Source: Berkiella sp963829835
Lineage (GTDB): Bacteria > Pseudomonadota > Gammaproteobacteria > Berkiellales > Berkiellaceae
Reading direction: 5' to 3'
Length of the DNA stretch: 64,000 bases
Assembly: GCA_963829835.1 (NCBI GenBank)
Contig: CAWHKC010000004.1
Location: 1,426,001-1,490,000, forward strand
Part shown: one piece after another, positions 60,635-64,000 of the stretch
How positions within the stretch are numbered: the stretch's first letter is position 1
How the letters are laid out: every line of letters starts with the position of its first letter
Notes under the pieces: model-generated
Told to the model about the DNA's origin: nothing
Database searches by the model: none
Seen by the model: only the letters and a program-made list of their open reading frames with translations
Program-made: the position numbers and the translations under genes

Positions 60635-60874
60635 ATGTCGACATGGCGTGCCAGAGGCAGTAAAAAGAAATATTGCCCATTTACTTCAAAGAAAATCCCC
60701 GTTGAATTTGTGGATTTCAAAAATTTCCGTTTTTTACGTAAATACATTACTGAAACCGGTAAGATAGTTCCAAGCCGTATTACTGGGGTGAAAAATATTT
60801 ACCAACATATGTTGGCGCGTGAAATTAAATATGCGCGTTATTTAGCACTAATACCTTTCTGCGATAGGCACTAA
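60635..60874 (+). CDS. rpsR: 30S ribosomal protein S18
   Basis: The 79-residue protein carries the S18 pattern: CPFTSKKIPVEFVDFKNFRF, then LRKYITETGKIVPSRITG and KYARYLALIPFCDRH. It forms a heterodimer with S6 on the small subunit. AGGAG precedes the ATG. It sits between rpsF and rplI in the conserved order. Confidence 0.97.
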   Translation: MSTWRARGSKKKYCPFTSKKIPVEFVDFKNFRFLRKYITETGKIVPSRITGVKNIYQHMLAREIKYARYLALIPFCDRH

Positions 60875-60888
60875 ATTAGAGGTTTAAA

Positions 60889-61347
60889 ATGGAAGTCATA
60901 TTACTTGAAAATGTAAGAAATCTTGGCAAATTTGGCTCTAAAGTCGATGTAGCTAAGGGTTTTGGGCGTAACTTTTTAATACCCCAAGGAAAAGCGGTTC
61001 CTGCTACAAAGCAAAATATTGCTCAGTTTGAAGCACAAAGAGCAAAATTGGAAAAGGCAGCACAAGATCGTTTATCCGCAGCGCAAGAGCGCGTTTCGGA
61101 AATCAATGCGGTTCGCCTTGTTATTCAAGCCCGTTCTGCTGAAGAAGGTAAGTTATTTGGTTCAATTGGTACAATTGAACTGGTTCGTGCCTTCAAAGAG
61201 AAAGGGATTGATGTCCAAAGACAAGAAATCCGTATGCCAAATGGTCCATTAAGAGAACTAGGCGAGTACGTTATCGAGCTGCAATTGCATGCCGAAGCTA
61301 TTGCACAAGCTAAAGTCTCTATTGTCCCTGAAGAAGACAATAAATAA
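60889..61347 (+). CDS. rplI: 50S ribosomal protein L9
   Basis: The 152-residue protein starts with the L9 signature MEVILLENVRNLGKFGSKVD, then VAKGFGRNFLIPQGKAV. A long connecting helix follows, then the C-terminal domain with KLFGSIGT near residue 87. It stabilises the L1 region of the large subunit. An intrinsic terminator lies 30 bases downstream, ending the rpsF-rpsR-rplI operon. Confidence 0.97.
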   Translation: MEVILLENVRNLGKFGSKVDVAKGFGRNFLIPQGKAVPATKQNIAQFEAQRAKLEKAAQDRLSAAQERVSEINAVRLVIQARSAEEGKLFGSIGTIELVRAFKEKGIDVQRQEIRMPNGPLRELGEYVIELQLHAEAIAQAKVSIVPEEDNK

Positions 61348-61376
61348 TTCATAAATGCATGGATCAATGTCAAAAT

Positions 61377-61407
61377 AAGGGAAATACAAAGTTATTTCCC
61401 TTTTTTT
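61377..61407 (+). terminator. Intrinsic terminator after rplI
   Basis: AAGGGAAATA (61377-61386) pairs with TATTTCCCTT (61393-61402), leaving a 6-base loop. The stem runs straight into a T-run at 61401-61407. Confidence 0.92.
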
Positions 61408-61457
61408 ATGTCTATATTCTTATCCATCTATCTTAATTATGTCATAAGGGTTCTGTC

Positions 61458-62855
61458 GTGATCAGAGAAAACGAACAACGTGGAGCACCAGAGTCTTTAA
61501 CGGCAAAATTAAAGCTACCTCCGCATTCCTTAGATGCAGAACAAGCCGTTTTAGGCGGCTTAATGCTTGATAATAGAGCTTGGGATCAAATTGCAGACAA
61601 GATAAGCGAAAAGCATTTCTATCGTCGTGACCATCAACTCATTTTTAGAGCGATGGTTAAATTGATGGAAGAAAATAAACCGCTAGATGTGATTACGGTT
61701 TCAGAAAGTTTGCAGAAGATGGAAGTGCAAGAAGATGTCGGTGGGTTATCCTATCTAGGAGAATTAGCGAAAAACACCCCAAGTGCTGCTAATATTGCCG
61801 CTTATGCTGATATTGTTTATGAACGTTCTGTTTTACGAGAATTGATTTCAGTTGGAACAACTATCACCGAATCTGCTTTTGATCCACAGGGTCGAGCCAG
61901 TGCTGAAATTTTAGATGAGGCAGAAAAGAAAGTATTTGATATCTCAGAACAAGGCAGTAGAGGCACTGGCCCAGAAACGATTCGCTCTATTGTTTCAAAA
62001 ACCCTCGATAATATTGAAATGCGTTTTCAAAACAATACACCTGTTACGGGTATTGCCACGGGTTTTACCGATCTCGATAGAATGACCACGGGTTTACAAG
62101 GTGGAGATTTGGTTATTGTGGCAGGCCGACCATCGATGGGTAAAACCATTCTAGGGATGAATATTGCAGAACACGCAGCGATTCGTAGTCAAAAATCTGT
62201 TTTAGTTTTTAGTATGGAAATGCCCGCGGAAGCATTAGCACTACGGATGCTTTCCTCATTAGGGCGAATTGATCAAAACAAATTACGTACCGGTAAGTTA
62301 ATGGAAGAAGATTGGACGCGTCTTACTTCGGCGGTCGGTTTATTAAGTAATGCGAAATTATATATAGATGAAACCCCTGCTTTAACGCCAATGGAATTAC
62401 GCTCCAGAGCGCGACGTGTTGCCAGAGAAAAAGATAAGCTAGGTCTGATTGTTGTCGACTATTTGCAGCTGATGAGAGGACAGAGCAATTCAGAAAATAG
62501 AACGGCAGAAATCTCTGAAATTTCGCGTTCATTGAAAACCGTCGCTAAAGAATTAAATGTACCCGTTATTGCCTTATCGCAGTTAAATCGCAGTCTTGAG
62601 CAACGTCCTAATAAACGTCCAGTGATGTCGGATCTACGCGAATCTGGAGCGATCGAACAAGACGCTGACTTAATTGCTTTTATTTATCGGGATGAAGTCT
62701 ATAATGAAGATAGTCCTGATAAAGGGACAGCAGAAATCATTATCGGTAAACAACGTAACGGTCCTATCGGTACATTACGCTTAACCTTTATGGGCCAATA
62801 TACCCGATTTGATAATTTTATGACTGAGCATGTAGTACCGACTATAGGAAATTAG
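61458..62855 (+). CDS. dnaB: Replicative DNA helicase DnaB
   Basis: The 465-residue hexameric helicase unwinds DNA at the replication fork. The N-terminal domain begins at PPHSLDAEQAVLGGLMLD. The RecA-like domain has Walker A AGRPSMGKTILGMN near residue 221 and Walker B LIVVDYLQLM near residue 329. DLRESGAIEQDADLI near residue 395 is the conserved H4-like segment. The start is a GTG with AAGGG upstream. No intein interrupts it. alr begins three bases after its stop. Confidence 0.97.
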   Translation: MIRENEQRGAPESLTAKLKLPPHSLDAEQAVLGGLMLDNRAWDQIADKISEKHFYRRDHQLIFRAMVKLMEENKPLDVITVSESLQKMEVQEDVGGLSYLGELAKNTPSAANIAAYADIVYERSVLRELISVGTTITESAFDPQGRASAEILDEAEKKVFDISEQGSRGTGPETIRSIVSKTLDNIEMRFQNNTPVTGIATGFTDLDRMTTGLQGGDLVIVAGRPSMGKTILGMNIAEHAAIRSQKSVLVFSMEMPAEALALRMLSSLGRIDQNKLRTGKLMEEDWTRLTSAVGLLSNAKLYIDETPALTPMELRSRARRVAREKDKLGLIVVDYLQLMRGQSNSENRTAEISEISRSLKTVAKELNVPVIALSQLNRSLEQRPNKRPVMSDLRESGAIEQDADLIAFIYRDEVYNEDSPDKGTAEIIIGKQRNGPIGTLRLTFMGQYTRFDNFMTEHVVPTIGN

Positions 62856-62858
62856 AAC

Positions 62859-63944
62859 ATGGGAAGATATGTTCTTGCACAGGTCTCTCAAACTGCATTG
62901 CGTCATAACTTACAGCAAGTCCGCAAAATAGCCCCTAACGCAAAAGTCATCGCTATGGTAAAAGCCAATGCCTATGGCCATGGTTTAACCAAAGTAGCTA
63001 AAACACTATCCGATTGTGATGCCCTTGGGGTGGCTTGTATTGATGAAGCGCTCAAAATTCGTCAATCAGGTGTTGATACCAATATTGTTTTAATGGAAGG
63101 AATATTTCGCAGCGATGAATTAGCGCAAGTCCAAGAATATCATTTCACCTTAGTGGTTCATCACTGGCAACATATTCAAGCCTTACAACACTATACCGGT
63201 GTTACCAAAGAAAAGTTTAAAGTGTGGATGAAAATAAATACCGGCATGAATCGGTTAGGATTTGCACAAGAAGAATTTGACGAAGCTTGGCAAGTATTGC
63301 AAAAGCTACCCCATGTTGAATTGATAGGTTTTATGACCCATTTTGCGCAAGCGGATGAAAAAAATAATTCACTGACTCAACAACAGCATGATCGGTTTAA
63401 ACACATTGTTGGAACACGAAAAGGTCAGCAGTGCTTAGCCAATTCAGCTGGCATTTTAGCGTGGCCACAAACCTATGGCGACTGGGTGCGTCCAGGGCTA
63501 ATGTTATATGGCGCTTCTCCTTTCCCAGATAGTACAGGTAAAGATTTCAATCTACTTCCTGCTATGTCGCTGTGTTCAGAAATTATCGCCATTAGAGACA
63601 TTAAAATGGGCGACAAGGTGGGTTATGGCGGCACTTGGGAAAACCTTAAAGAGAAAAGCAAAATTGGTATTATTGCCATGGGGTATGGTGATGGTTATCC
63701 TTGGCATGCAAAAAATGGGACACCTGTTTTAGTGAATGGCCAGCGAGTGCAAACGGTCGGTCGTGTGTCGATGGATATGTTGGCGGTGGATCTCTCTGCT
63801 CTTAAACAAGTAGAAGTTGGTGCTCCGGTTACACTTTGGGGTAAAGATTTACCAATCGAAGAAGTGGCAAGACATGCAGGCACTATTCCCTATGAGCTTT
63901 TTTGCCGCTTCAGCGAGCGCGTGCATGTCGAGATAATTAATTAA
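62859..63944 (+). CDS. alr: Alanine racemase
   Basis: This 361-residue PLP enzyme makes D-alanine for peptidoglycan. The PLP lysine is in AMVKANAYGHGL near residue 36. The catalytic tyrosine is in GDKVGYGGTW near residue 255, and GRVSMDMLAVDLS near residue 300 contacts substrate. dnaB-alr adjacency matches E. coli. It probably shares the dnaB transcript. The 56 bases after it up to the window edge hold nothing recognisable. Confidence 0.96.
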   Translation: MGRYVLAQVSQTALRHNLQQVRKIAPNAKVIAMVKANAYGHGLTKVAKTLSDCDALGVACIDEALKIRQSGVDTNIVLMEGIFRSDELAQVQEYHFTLVVHHWQHIQALQHYTGVTKEKFKVWMKINTGMNRLGFAQEEFDEAWQVLQKLPHVELIGFMTHFAQADEKNNSLTQQQHDRFKHIVGTRKGQQCLANSAGILAWPQTYGDWVRPGLMLYGASPFPDSTGKDFNLLPAMSLCSEIIAIRDIKMGDKVGYGGTWENLKEKSKIGIIAMGYGDGYPWHAKNGTPVLVNGQRVQTVGRVSMDMLAVDLSALKQVEVGAPVTLWGKDLPIEEVARHAGTIPYELFCRFSERVHVEIIN

Positions 63945-64000
63945 GTCTTGGCGCTGTTGCAACTGTTGTTGTAGCAGCTTGATTTGTCAATCTTGCTTTA

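Overview
The window is chromosomal DNA of a gammaproteobacterium with moderately low G+C. It most resembles the Legionellales (Legionella, Coxiella, Berkiella-like intracellular bacteria); this is an inference from gene content, not a database match. Supporting points are the pcm-tolC pair, a CBU_0592-type membrane protein, a full gammaproteobacterial EF-P lysylation set, the conserved block orn-nnr-tsaE-amiB-mutL-miaA-hfq-hflX-hflK-hflC-purA-rnr-rlmB-rpsF-rpsR-rplI-dnaB-alr, and a cluster of eukaryote-like proteins of the kind delivered to host cells. No rRNA, CRISPR, phage or transposase gene was seen. No gene-free stretch exceeds 300 bases.

Layout. 1-4.8 kb: a truncated DUF4143-type ATPase, a small outer-membrane barrel, and an envelope group (deacetylase, glycosyltransferase, waaA). 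4.8-8 kb: threonine aldolase, tolC and pcm. 8-13 kb: nudF, parE, parC. 13-15 kb: a small peptide with a double-glycine-type leader, then a large PilZ-like protein. 15.2-17.8 kb: epmB divergent from efp-epmA. 18-19.8 kb: two tandem cysteine-motif secreted paralogues, a small unknown, and an acetyltransferase.

19.9-33.4 kb is the accessory heart of the window and is wholly on the minus strand. It holds a 3300-residue protein with two protein-kinase domains, ankyrin-like repeats and long coiled coils; a probable R-S-E mono-ADP-ribosyltransferase; a small ankyrin protein; a 72-residue protein ending in a eukaryotic CaaX prenylation box; a membrane protein with nuclear-localisation-like basic clusters; and two unknowns next to psd. 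Together they look like a host-interaction (type IV effector) island, although no secretion apparatus lies in the window.

34.6-54.9 kb is the conserved housekeeping block. It is interrupted by a queuosine-precursor transporter, a LemA/TPM pair, a repeat-containing unknown, a 53-residue K/Q-rich mini-protein and a minus-strand tRNA-Leu(CAG). At 54.9-60.1 kb the usual rlmB-rpsF neighbourhood is broken by an insert: a HigBA-type toxin-antitoxin pair, two stand-alone LuxR-type HTH proteins flanking an FAD oxidoreductase, and an MFS transporter divergent from an Lrp/AsnC regulator. From 60.2 kb rpsF-rpsR-rplI, dnaB and alr resume. At least four families of palindromic intergenic elements are scattered through the window, two of them present in two places.
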